Source: Auriscalpium vulgare
Lineage: Eukaryota; Basidiomycota; Agaricomycetes; Russulales; Auriscalpiaceae
Reading direction: 5' to 3'
DNA length: 64,000 nt
Assembly: GCA_019915015.1 (NCBI GenBank)
Contig: JAHBBC010000001.1
Span: 2,170,001 to 2,234,000 of the forward strand
Part shown: piece by piece, positions 1-10,022 of the stretch
Layout of the letters: each line of letters opens with the position of its first letter
How positions within the stretch are numbered: position 1 is the first letter of the stretch
The notes under the pieces: generated by a model
What the model was told of the DNA's origin: nothing
What the model saw: the letters and a program-made list of their open reading frames with translations, nothing else
Databases searched by the model: none
Position numbers and translations under genes: made by a program

Positions 1-12
1 CCGGCCTCCGAG

Positions 13-1126
13 TCAAGGTTTCATATTCTCTTCAAGATACGTGACGAATTTATCTGCCACGCTCTCCTCACTCCAGTTCACCGCACCTTTCTCGACCGTG
101 CCCAGTGTGATCGCCTTCTTATGCACCGTGACGAACTGCCGTTTCATCCTCTGCATCTCCGACAGCGTGACAGTACGGTATGGCAGCGTCATTCGCGGCT
201 TCAGGGTGGCAGAGAGGCTGAGCGCGACCGCGCCGCCGAGGCCCCCAGACGCAGCCTGCTCGGCCATGACGGCGGCGACGATGGCGTTGGTCGTGTGCTC
301 GAGGGTGTGCAGTGCGTCTGTCGGCGCTTTTGGCACCTGGGCAGTGCAGCGTGAGCGGCACGTCAGAATTTGGATGAGTGATGGAACAGGGGGAACTAAC
401 TCCTTGTGTCCCGGCATTGGGGGGCTTCACGGTGCCCTCGGTAACAGCCCGCCATATCTGGTCGATGGGTAGATCGTCCTCTGACCAGAGTGTGGTGATA
501 AGAGGCGAATCCCAGCGGACCATGGACGACGGCTCCTCGTATCGCATGATGAGGTTGTCCAGGCTATCGTGCTGTCAGCGATGGGCCAATCACTTGAAAC
601 ACACGGTCGTACGTTTCTGGCTTGTACGCCCGCCCGTCCTCCCGCACAGCGTTCCACTCCTTGCACTGCTCCGGCGGCGCGACCACATACACCTACTTCA
701 GCACGGTAAGCGTGCTTCGCCAGGGACCAGCATAGCCACACGCACTGTGCACACCCGAAGCTTGAACTCGCGCGCAGCGCAGTACATCTGGTAGCGGAAG
801 CCCTTGATGTAGTTCATCGCGTCGACGATCAGGATCGTGTCCTGGCCCATCTGGCGCTGCATGGCGGTGAACAGCGCGCCGCGAGCAGGCTTCTCTGCGC
901 GGCTGTCTATACAGGGATTGAGGTGCCGCACAGGTTAGCTGGGGAAGCACGCACCGTCGTATGCATTCCGGTCGATGTTGAGGGAGTCATCCGAGATGAC
1001 GGCGACGGTGAGCTTGGGCCCGTTGTAGGATGGGTCTTGCAGGCGCTGTTGCAGATGGGCTTTGAGCTGAGTCACTCGTCTTGTCTTTCCAGAAGAGGGA
1101 TACCCAGAGAGTGTTATCAGGGCCAT
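13..1126 (-). CDS. kti12: KTI12 family protein (Elongator-associated P-loop protein)
   Basis: KTI12 is a P-loop protein related to L-seryl-tRNA(Sec) kinase; it associates with the Elongator complex and is needed for wobble-uridine modification of tRNA. The translation starts at 1126 with MALITLSGYPSSGKT, which carries the Walker A motif (GYPSSGKT) right at the N-terminus as usual for the family. It continues with VISDDSLNIDR, then ALFTAMQRQ, then DTILIVDAMNYIKGFRYQMY and CAAREF, and ends with RQFVTVHKKAITLG and the terminal TYLEENMKP. The reading frame changes several times between 930 and 300, so at least three short introns are needed. A longer upstream reading frame exists, but family homology begins at the Met at 1126. 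The stop (TGA) is at 13-15. Recognition of the family is firm; exact splice sites between exons were not resolved. Confidence 0.87.
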
Positions 1127-1463
1127 GCAAAGACCAGGGATGGAGGGAGGTCGCCGACAAGGTGAGCAAACGTAATCTAATCTTATCGCGACTCCGGTCA
1201 AGATACTGGGAACTTGACAATTGATATAGCTGCTGGTCTCAGGCTTTCCCATAAAGTCCTGTCAAGACCTCATGTGAACAAGATTCGGATAATATTGACT
1301 CTTTACCGTCTCCACTTGACTGAGGGCTGCGTGATTCAGTTGGATAAAGGTCCAATTGCGAGCACCCATATACTCTTTAATCATTATTTAAAACATTCAA
1401 AACAGCACCCATGCCATCTGCCCACCGCCGATCGACTACAGTCGACTACTCTTCGCAAGCCCA

Positions 1464-1528
1464 ATGGACCGATCATATACGGTGATAAACCCTGATACTG
1501 GCTCCCGAGTCGCCTATCATCATGCAAC
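1464..1528 (+). other. Possible orphan first coding exon
   Basis: An ATG at 1464 opens a short coding-looking stretch (MDRSYTVINPDTGSRVAYHH) that runs into a good donor, gtaagta, at 1529. Downstream I could not find a convincing continuation. Splicing to the acceptor just before 1571 gives an open frame to about 1852, but its residues are Arg-rich and resemble no protein I know. This may be the start of a broken or very intron-rich gene, or chance. Low confidence. Confidence 0.2.
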
Positions 1529-2766
1529 GTAAGTACGCTCTTCCCGGCCCTTACACACCAACCGAACAGCATGGTAGGGCGTCTAGAATGGAATCGCAGA
1601 TTCTCATCGAACTCGCCGACTGCAGGCGTTGAGCTCGCGCCGCTCGCTCCCAGTTTAAGTCGCGCGGCGTGGCGTCGCGTCCGATGTGTGAGGGCGTGTC
1701 TACATCCGAGTCCCGCTGCAGGGACGAAAAATACTGACGTCTACGGCGTCGGCGTCGATATAGTGGCCTGCAGATGCCTGTCGAAACGCCGGGTAGCTAG
1801 GGGTGTGAGCACCGTGCAGTCGCGCTTCGCGGCGATGATGGCGAAGAGCTAGCTTCGCCCCTGCTTGATGTTGAATCGCGAGAAGGCCCCAATGGTAGTG
1901 AGTGGCCTGTGTCAGCATGCGTTCAACTGACCTGGGACGACAAGCGTTACATTTGACCGTGCGCAGCATCTGCATTGTGAGATGGGACGGACAATCGATC
2001 AGACGTCGATGGCCCCGCCGACGGGCCAGCCAGGCTTCTTCTCCATGGAATCGAAGTGGCGTTCGGCATGTTTATGAAGACGATGATATGCGGGATTGTT
2101 GGGAGCAGTTCTGCCAGGCGAAAGCGGAGGCGTGATCAAGGGCTATCCACGATGTGCCACCGACTAATGAAACACGTCGAACGCCATCTGGCAGGCTGTG
2201 AGGCGAGCGGGTGGCCTTTGTCGGTGGGTCGCTTTGTTCTCGGGGGAGGGGAAGATGCCGACAAAAGTGAGTAGTAGCCGACCGGAACGACGTTGTTTGT
2301 CATAATGAAAGAGGTTGTAAACTCCGAAACGCAAGATGGCGCGCGGCTGTCCAGGTTGTTGTCGTGGTTGGGACACAAGGACGAGGGATACGAAGGCGAC
2401 GACGACGAGCCAGTGTTGTCTGCGTACTACTCAGCAGCGTAGGCACAAGGAGTCGCCTGTGCGATCGATCGTCGGCAGCAAAACGCGCTCCGAGAGGGCG
2501 GCCAAGGGACGAGCGCTCGACCGCATGGGCCGCCGGGTCTCCTCACCAGCCCTCAAAGCACATCCCACGCGCCCAGCCTGCGCTCCCCCACTCACTCCCT
2601 CCCTCGACGTCCCCTCCTCGTCTCCCGCCGCCGCCGTCGTCAGCGAGCGCACACAGCGCCGCGACACACGGTCTCCATCTTTCCTCCCCGGCCATCAGCG
2701 AACTCTCTCCGTCACATTCCATCGCTCTGACGCCACCCCCTCCTCTGCCCCCGCCCACTCCCGCCC
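1529..2766. other. Gene-poor region between KTI12 and ELL
   Basis: No gene could be supported here. The minus strand holds open stretches around 2136-2400 whose translations contain hydrophobic and Pro-rich runs, but frames break without usable splice sites. From about 2540 to 2766 the plus strand is strongly pyrimidine-rich (long C/T runs). That suits the core promoter and leader of the downstream ELL gene, since such tracts are common just upstream of fungal start codons. Confidence 0.4.
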
Positions 2767-5382
2767 ATGCCGCTCCCAGCCCACAGCGGCCACCTGTCGC
2801 TCCAGGGCTCCTCGCGCCCAGGCGAGACAGGCCAAGCCGCCCCCAAGCGCGCCATGATCGTCCGCATGTCCGCCGAGGCCATTGACGCCCTCTCCGGCTT
2901 CCCCAATCACCCGCAGATGGAGTTTGACTTTGGTGACAACCTCGTGCGTTCTTATCCCCTCTCCCTGCGCTCTCGTCACTCACCCATCCCACCCCCTCTC
3001 TAGGGCATCCACATAGGGTCCAACTTCTTTCCTCTGAAACCTCACGAGGAGGCGTCCGCCCACGAGCTCTACTTGCGCGCGACCACCGCGAACAAGCCCA
3101 ACGCTCCACTCAAACTTTACGCCAACATCGCAGGCAAGCTCATCGTCGAGCGTGGCCTCGATGCCGTCACCGACAAGGTTCGTGAGGCCAACGCGGAGGC
3201 GGCCAAGGCGAAGAACAAGCGCATTGTCATGCTCGACGCACCCCCTGCCGTCCTCGCAATTACGCATACTAAACCAGCCGCAAAGGCGAAGACCGCCACC
3301 GCAGCCCCGAAGAAACGCAAGCCCGCCGGTACCGCCGGGGCCTCGACCAAGCGGGCGCCGCAGACCATTCAAGCCAAGAATGAAGGATCGGCAGTGGCAC
3401 GGGTGCCCTCCCCACTGCCCCCCGCGCAGCCCTCGACAGCGCGGCCGGTGAACCATGCCGCAGCCTCCTTCCGCACGCGCGTCGTGCACTGCATTGCGGT
3501 CGCTCCTCGCACCCCGGACGATCTCGTCCGCATGGTTGCGCGGCAGGAGCCCAGTGACCTGACGCGCAAGCCGTTTGTCGACCTTCTAGAACATGTGCGT
3601 GCTCTCTTCGCAGCGCCTGATCATTCCCTCGAGCTCACTCGGCTCTCGTAGATTGCCGAACCCTTACAAGGCACTAAGGGCCCCCAGTACAGTCTTCGTC
3701 CCGAAACGTGGACCGAAGTACGACCGTACGAGTGGGGCGCGCTCTCAGAGTCCGAGCGGAATGATATGGCGCGCCGGGGCCGGCAGGTGTTTTCGAACCA
3801 GCTCAAAATGCCCGACAAGGACCCCCGATGGGACCACATGTACCCACGCACGAGCGCGGCCGCTGCGAGCTCGAGTTCCACGCCGGCTGCGTCTGCGGGG
3901 CCATCCAAAGTGGGTACCCCGAAACTCAACGGGTCCACCGTGAAGGTCAAGGCAGAGCCGAAGCGCGCTGCGGCGGCGGAGCCGAAGGTGTCGAGGGTGA
4001 AGATGGAGGCGAAGGATGAGATCGTGCGCGTGGCGTCCTCCTCGTCGCGGACGCATGATAAGCACGACGAGCTGCCCCGCCCGGCGAAGCTCAAGATCAA
4101 GCGGGAGCAGCGCGACCTCGACGACGATGTGCTCCCGAGTCCTGCGCTTTCTGCTAACTCAAAGCGAAGGCTCCCGGGCTCTGGCTTCCAATCCACGAGC
4201 CGCGATTCACCAGCAGCTTCCTCAGGCACGGGGACTCCGACCCCTCCCTCGCAGCCTGCTGCCTCTCCGGTGAAGCGATCGGGCCCTGTCGATGCACGCG
4301 GGCGAAGGGACGAGCCGGCGCCGAGCGGCAAAGCAAGTGCCGCGCCCCCGCTCCTGCCACCCACGAAGGACGCGAAACGGGAGCGAGAGCGAGAGCGAGA
4401 GCCGGTCGTTGTGAAGAAGAAGATCAAGGAGGAAGTGCGGGAGCGGGAGCGGGAGAGTGCGCGCGAAGACGGACCGGCTCCCACGGGGACAGGGACGTTG
4501 AAACGCAAGAAGCAGCTGTACAGGGACGACGAGGACGACCTTCGCCCTTCCCCCGTGCCTACAGCGGCCGCGAGCACCGTCACTGTTAAGCGGCGCAAGG
4601 TCGAGGAGGACGGCGCATACAAGCCGGGCGGCTCGGGCAAGCCCCGAGACCGCGAGCGGGACAGAGACCGAGACAGGGACTTCCAGGACACGCCGCCGAA
4701 GCGCGTCGCGCGCGACCGCGAGAGCGACCGCGACGTGTCGCCGCCGCGCAAGGCTGTGCGCGAGCGCAAGAGGGATCGCGACCGCGACAGGGACCGCGAG
4801 CGGGCGCGCGACCGCGACCGCAGCCTCTCGCCGCCGCCGCCGCCGCCGCGCAAGCCGCCGCGCGATGTTTCACCCACTCGCCGCCCGTCGGAGCGTGAAC
4901 GCGATCGTGGGCGGGAGCGCGAACGAGAGCGCGAGCGCGAGCGGCGGAGGCGGCGCAGCCCGGTCTACACGTCGTCCTCCGATGACGACGGCGACACGTC
5001 CCCGCCTGCGCGGCCGGCGAACGGGCGCGGGCACACGCACGGCGGGCCGTCGACGTCGTCGGCGACGTCCAGCACGTCGTCGTACGACGGCGCCGTGCCG
5101 CGGCGCTACGCGACGTCCGCGGCGGACCTCCCGCGGGACCGCGCGCAGCTGATGTCGCGCTACAACGAGCGGTACCAGGAGCACCGTGCGGTGTTCAAGA
5201 AGCTCGCGGCGCAGAAGAGCCACGTCGAGACCGCGCTGATGACAGGCAATGACGAGCCGCTGCCTGACGGGAGCGTGTTCATGCGCCAGGATGAATTGCA
5301 GTATTACATGGGGTTGTATAATGATACCAGGCGGGAGTTGGAGCTGATTAGGGATGTGTATGCTGATGTGGACGATCGGTGA
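2767..5382 (+). CDS. ell1: RNA polymerase II elongation factor ELL-like protein
   Basis: Three exons join in frame: 2767-2943, 3004-3594 and 3652-5382. Introns are 2944-3003 and 3595-3651, both gt...ag. The product is about 832 residues. The N-terminal part (GFPNHPQMEFDFGDN...GIHIGSNFFPL) fits the ELL N-terminal domain. A winged-helix segment follows (FRTRVVHCIAVAPRTPDDLV ... RPYEWGALSESERNDMARRG), closely matching the order seen in animal ELL. The C-terminal ~80 residues (SRYNERYQEHRAVFKKLA ... YYMGLYNDTRREL) resemble the occludin/ELL helical domain, which binds partners in super elongation complexes. The ~400-residue linker is basic/acidic, with long runs of Arg-Asp and Arg-Glu dipeptides (about 4370-4960) and blocks rich in Ser, Pro and Lys. 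It acts in the nucleus on elongating polymerase II. The linker is far longer and more repetitive than I would expect. The start at 2767 is the first ATG in frame and follows a pyrimidine tract. Confidence 0.82.
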
Positions 5383-6135
5383 GGGGAGTAGGGCATTATT
5401 AATTTAATCAATAGGATGGGTGTCTTCAATTCATCGTGGATGTCGAAGAGGTTCAAGCTAGACATGTTCTGTGGCTGCCGCTCGCACTGCATCGATGCTG
5501 CCTCAGCGTTTGTTTGGCATGTACTTGGGTAGCTTTGGGATATCGATCGACCCCTCAACGAATCCGAGACGGAAACTGATATCAAAACTGGGCGGCCAGG
5601 CGAAGCTTGAGTCAGAGGGACGCGTTTGCTAAACGTCCTGGGGCTTAAGTACCATCACGACGGTCGAAATGGACCACAATATGCTTTGCACTCAAAACAC
5701 TCGCATCAACAACACGAAAATTATAACGACCCAATTTTAAACGTCACTGACTTATGATGTGCTGGGCACATAACCAGGGCACTCCGAAGTCAGGTGGAAT
5801 GGCGATTGTCATCCACGTTAATTGTCGACCACGTCTGTCGGCTGAGTTTCTCATAACAGACGCCTTTTTCGTCGACAACGACTTTCCAATAACATCGCGA
5901 CGGAGTCAACTAGCAGAGGTGAACGTTTGAACGTCGAACAAGGACCCGAGCAACGTTTTAGACGCCCGCGGCTTGTTAACGTTGTGCGCAGCGCCGCACC
6001 GAGCCTGTAAGTACCGGGTGGCGCGCAGTCAAACTGCTACGTAGCCGCAACACAACAGCAGCACACTGATACAGCAGCAGTTTCTCTGAGGCGCATGTTA
6101 GGCGCACGTTTTGCACAGCCCGCCAAGGTAGGCAG
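5383..6135. other. Intergenic region, ELL 3' flank and promoter of small protein gene
   Basis: No reading frame of note on either strand. The segment carries the ELL 3' untranslated region (AT-rich, 5395-5420) and then about 550 bp of upstream sequence for the gene starting at 6257. No repeats were seen. Confidence 0.5.
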
Positions 6136-6143
6136 TATAAAAA
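6136..6143 (+). promoter_or_regulatory. TATA box (TATAAAAA)
   Basis: A consensus TATA element sits 121 bp before the ATG at 6257. Transcription would start near 6165-6175, leaving a leader of roughly 85 bases. Confidence 0.65.
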
Positions 6144-6256
6144 GACTCCCTGGAACCTGAGCTTAACCGGCCCAACTCACTTCATTGAATATTCTCCTCA
6201 TCACTCTCAAGCCAGACCAGATCCTATCCCATCCCCAACCAACAACCAGCCCAATC

Positions 6257-6571
6257 ATGCATCTTCCAGGCATCTTTGACAAAGCGTCGAAACGGCTCTC
6301 AGCCAAACCGCTCACGCCGCCACCGTCGATGGCAGAGCAAGCAGCGCCAATCCCCAGCGCCAAAGACGAGCAGCCAGCGTCTTCCGCGGAGCAGAACAAC
6401 AATCAGCCGCAGCGTGCGCAGGGCATGCAGGCAGAGAAATCTGCCAAAGCGGGACAGGTGGAAATTGGGATGTCGACGGGGATGACAGATCCCTGGGGTA
6501 CCGTTTTGTTTCGCAACATTGTACGCGATGACACCCTACGTATACCCTCTGCAGAAGAGGGGGAACAGTAG
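6257..6571 (+). CDS. Small disordered protein of unknown function (104 aa)
   Basis: Single-exon frame from the ATG at 6257 (MHLPGIFDKASKRLSAKP) to TAG at 6571. The frame is open further upstream, but no upstream in-frame ATG exists; the first ATG after the TATA box is the one chosen. The protein is rich in Ala, Gln, Ser, Pro and Glu, with no signal peptide or membrane helix. It ends in a slightly more ordered, acidic segment (GMTDPWGTVLFRNIVRDDTL). Low-complexity, single-exon and TATA-driven is a pattern often seen in stress-responsive small fungal proteins, but that is inference. No family recognised. Confidence 0.5.
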   Translation: MHLPGIFDKASKRLSAKPLTPPPSMAEQAAPIPSAKDEQPASSAEQNNNQPQRAQGMQAEKSAKAGQVEIGMSTGMTDPWGTVLFRNIVRDDTLRIPSAEEGEQ

Positions 6572-7110
6572 ACAAGGCGGTTGTGGTTTCTCGGTTGCAC
6601 GTTATTTTCTCTTGCGATATTGATACGATACTACAAGGACATCTTGTTTGACTCTGTGGTGTCCACGGCCGGTGAAACGAGTTGTGGACCGGCGAAACCA
6701 ACCGTGGATAAGAAGAGCGGTATTGAGGACGTCGCGCGTGATACCCCTACTAGTCACCGGTGAACACGAAATATGTCTTCGATGTCGGAACGGAGGACGG
6801 CCACAAGGCAAGACAAGCGCCGGAAGGTCACCTTAGAAGGCTGTGATGTCACTAACATTATGTGTGTCCTGTATGGCTAACGAGATCTTCTAAAAAATGA
6901 AATACCATGCACCCAACTATACACCTCATCCGCTCATCAGCGTCATTAGTATTGAATCTGCCTCGCTTCTGGCATGTTGGGGTAAGAATACGACGGGTCA
7001 GGCTGATGTGATATGCCCTGCAACGGTAGCACGTCGCTCTCGCTACGCTGATGGACCGCGGCGTACTTCTTTGCCTTCCTGTGTCGTCTCCAGAGCCTGT
7101 AGGTTGAGCG
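6572..7110. other. Intergenic, convergent 3' flanks
   Basis: Region between the 3' ends of the small protein gene (+) and the lysophospholipase gene (-). Short open stretches occur on both strands, but none has family resemblance or an ATG in good context. Confidence 0.45.
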
Positions 7111-9473
7111 TCAGACCCCCGCAACACGCTTCCACAGCGAAATGAGCACATACAGGAAAGCGATGATAGCAGCGATCAGTGCGACAGCGCCGCCGATGGC
7201 CCCACCAAGGATGGCACCTTCATGGCGTTGGAAGTCGCTCTCAGCCTTTGTGAGCCCCTTCGGATCGGGGTCCTCGTAGACAAAATCGCGCCCAGGCAGC
7301 TCCGATTGGCTTGGCGGGTTCCGTGGATCGTAGCAGTACTGCGTGAAGCACGTTTGACAGAAGGACGAGCGCTGCGTAACAGGGCTCGTCTTGTAACGTG
7401 AACGGTCGATGGCCCCGCACTGCAGACACTTGGGCCAGTTTGGATCGGCGCCGGTTGTGTTCGGGACGAATCCGCCGACGGTGTTATTGAATACCTGTTC
7501 GAGGGTGATCACGGTATGCTTTTGCGAGTACTGCAGCTTGAACGTGTTCGTGCTACGGAGGTCTGTCAATGTAGATAAAGAAGCGACAGGATACGAGACG
7601 AACTTCGCAGCCGGCGCACTCCCGTCAAGTGGCGGCGCATTGGGCAGATAGAGAACAAGGGGCCATTCCGGCGGGCTCTGCGTAGGGTCGCAGCCGAAGA
7701 ACGTAGGCCGCCTATTCGTGCCTGTTGATACGAAGGCTTCTGCGTTGGCGGGTATGGGTGGGAACGGTTGGTGAGTGCTGTTCAAGATGGTTGACAGCCG
7801 CTGCGATGTCGTGAGGAGAGCAGTAGCACTGCGGAAAGGTATTTGTCAACACACGTGTCGCCACGAGGAACGATTGAACAAACTTTGGCCATGTATTATC
7901 GGTGTCAAATGACGAATCGACCGCCACGATGAAGTCTAAACCTCGTGCCTTCAAAAACATCGGTCCGAGTGGTACATTTTCAAGGTTCAGGCCGCCGTCA
8001 ATAAGCGGGAGATAATCATGCTGGGAATCCTGGAAGGTACCCGCGCTAAGACCTTGAAAAGGCTGTGAGAAGTGTGAGAAAGAAGGTCATAAGTGCGCCA
8101 GCATAACACAAAAACATACGTTGGGCCACTTTGCCACGTCGTCGTCTTCTGTGATGTTCCTACCCAAGAGATACGCCAGCGCGCGTTCATCTGCTCCAGA
8201 GAAACTGTCCAGATACGACTTTCGGCAGTCATTGGCAAGTTTCTCTGGCACAAAGGTACATTACTTACGTTGAAAAGACTGGCACTCGTTCCCATCACAA
8301 ACCCAGCTTGGTCAAAACCAGTCACACAAGCGGTGCTGTTTGCTGGCTGCCCATTGACGAGGTGCGTGCCGGCATATGTAAGATTCATCATCGCACCCAA
8401 GCTCGGGTCCCATGAACCGAACTCGTACGGGGTGATCTGCGTACAGCGTTGGCTTGAGTGCATATGTGAGAATGATAGCTGAATACTCACCTCGTAGACT
8501 GTCGAATTTAAGGGCGTGTAGGTCGTGTTTTGGCCATCGGGGCGAGAATCTGCGACAACGATAGGGAACGGAGGGAAGAGCTGGGCGAAGGAGGACGTCG
8601 CGGGGATGCGAGACCAGAATTGCCCGGCGCCATGCTCAACATCACCTGAGTAGAAGTTATCGGTGTTTGTTCCGTTGAGGAAATGGTACGAAATCATCCT
8701 GGCCCATGGATCGGTGATGCTCGTAGAGCTGCGAATAATGATCTGTTATGTTAGCGCTACGAGGAATTTGCAAATGACAGACACCCACATTGTCGTGTTC
8801 GCTTTCGCCGAGATACTGTCAATGATGTCGCGGTAGAAATTTTGATTCTTGTCGTCAAAGATGTTGTACCCGTTTGGTGTCGGCATTTCCAGATTCAACA
8901 ACCAGCCGCCCAGCTCTTTTCCATTACCGAAGACGAGGTCGCTGACATTCGGCCAGTTGTTCATATACAAAGATCCAGTAAGCCATGAGCCGCCTGCGAG
9001 TTACCTCGTGTCAGCCTCCGTGTGACCTCGAGCTGGCCGTCGGACGCACCAGACAGTCCCGCCCAATACGACGAAACCTGGAGAAGTCCTCCGGTGCCTG
9101 CAGTCTTCGCAGACTCGTTCCTGGCATCGATCGCCTCGAGGACGCCGGCGCCATATTGTGCTGCGCGATATCCGCCCCCGCTGACGGAAATAGAAATCTT
9201 TGGCAGTTTGCCGGAGAACGCGCTGAGGTTGTAGCCTATGGCAGACCCGTCGCCAATCCAGGCTTGCCACTGGCTCGGTAGAACCGAGGCGGATCGACTG
9301 TTGAGGTAGGCAACCTCTTGTGCATTGAGCGTTTGATTTTGGGGGGAGACGAGTCGAACGAGAGGATCGGTGGGACATGGGACGTTCACGGAGGGCGCAT
9401 AGTCGGAAACATTGCCAAACTGCGCATATGCGCTCGCGACGAGGGCGAGGACTGGCAAGGGGAGGAGGAACAT
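7111..9473 (-). CDS. plb1: Secreted/membrane-anchored lysophospholipase (phospholipase B)
   Basis: Fungal lysophospholipase (EC 3.1.1.5), PLA2c-type catalytic domain; it removes acyl chains from (lyso)phospholipids at the cell surface. The start at 9473 gives a clear signal peptide (MFLLPLPVLALVASAYA). The oxyanion segment SVSGGGYRAAQYGAG is visible in exon 1. The nucleophile motif GLSGGSW is rebuilt exactly when the intron 8994-9049 is removed (exon 1 is 9050-9473). The catalytic Asp lies in LIDGGLNLENVPLG. Many Asn-X-Ser/Thr sites point to heavy glycosylation. A Cys-rich segment (CLQCGAIDRSRY ... CQTCFTQYCYD) precedes a C-terminal hydrophobic helix (GGAIGGAVALIAAIIAFLYV) followed by WKRVAGV. 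The tail therefore looks like a true transmembrane anchor rather than a GPI signal, since charged residues follow the helix. Several further short introns lie in 7800-8990. Estimated length 600-650 aa. Confidence 0.88.
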
Positions 9474-10022
9474 GAGAGTACAGCACGCATGGTGGGTGGG
9501 TAGTAGAGCATAAGTACAGCCCGGCGGGCCCCTAGCCGGAATGTCTCACCCGAGATGACTGTCCCATCGTTGCATTCCGCGCCTCGCCCTCGGCACGACG
9601 TCGTCCGCAGGCTGCGGCTGTGCTACCAACGCCTAACTGATCCGACAACCTAGCCAGAGCGGACAGATCCAGCCTTCGTATTGTCCCAACTGCAACTCGG
9701 TCGGCCTGGCAAGGCAACTCGGTCGCCGTCAAAGCGAGCGCCGTCAAAGCATCGAGCTCGAATGGCCCCGCGCCCGCACTCCAGCTTCCAGTCCCATGTC
9801 ATCACCATATCAAACGTAATCATGCCGCCCGAGTGCTTCCGCGCCAGGCTTGGACGCCGCAGCCGCCGACGGTATTACCGGAAGTCCGGAACATCTGCTT
9901 GCATCATCCCACGGAAACGGCGCTGCTCATCAAGTGTGTATTCACGCCTACTGATACAGGGAGGGTATGCTGACTGATCGTTGTCATAATTTCGAGGTAT
10001 ACAACAATTGGATATCTGAAGA
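9474..10022. other. Intergenic, lysophospholipase promoter side
   Basis: Upstream region of the lysophospholipase gene and 3' flank of the first S53 protease. No supported gene, TATA box or repeat was seen. Confidence 0.4.

Noticed and set aside
3621..4877. 418-residue minus-strand frame full of Ser-Arg repeats
   Set aside because: It is the antisense shadow of the ELL linker (RD/RE codons read backwards); the plus strand has the ELL domains and clean introns.
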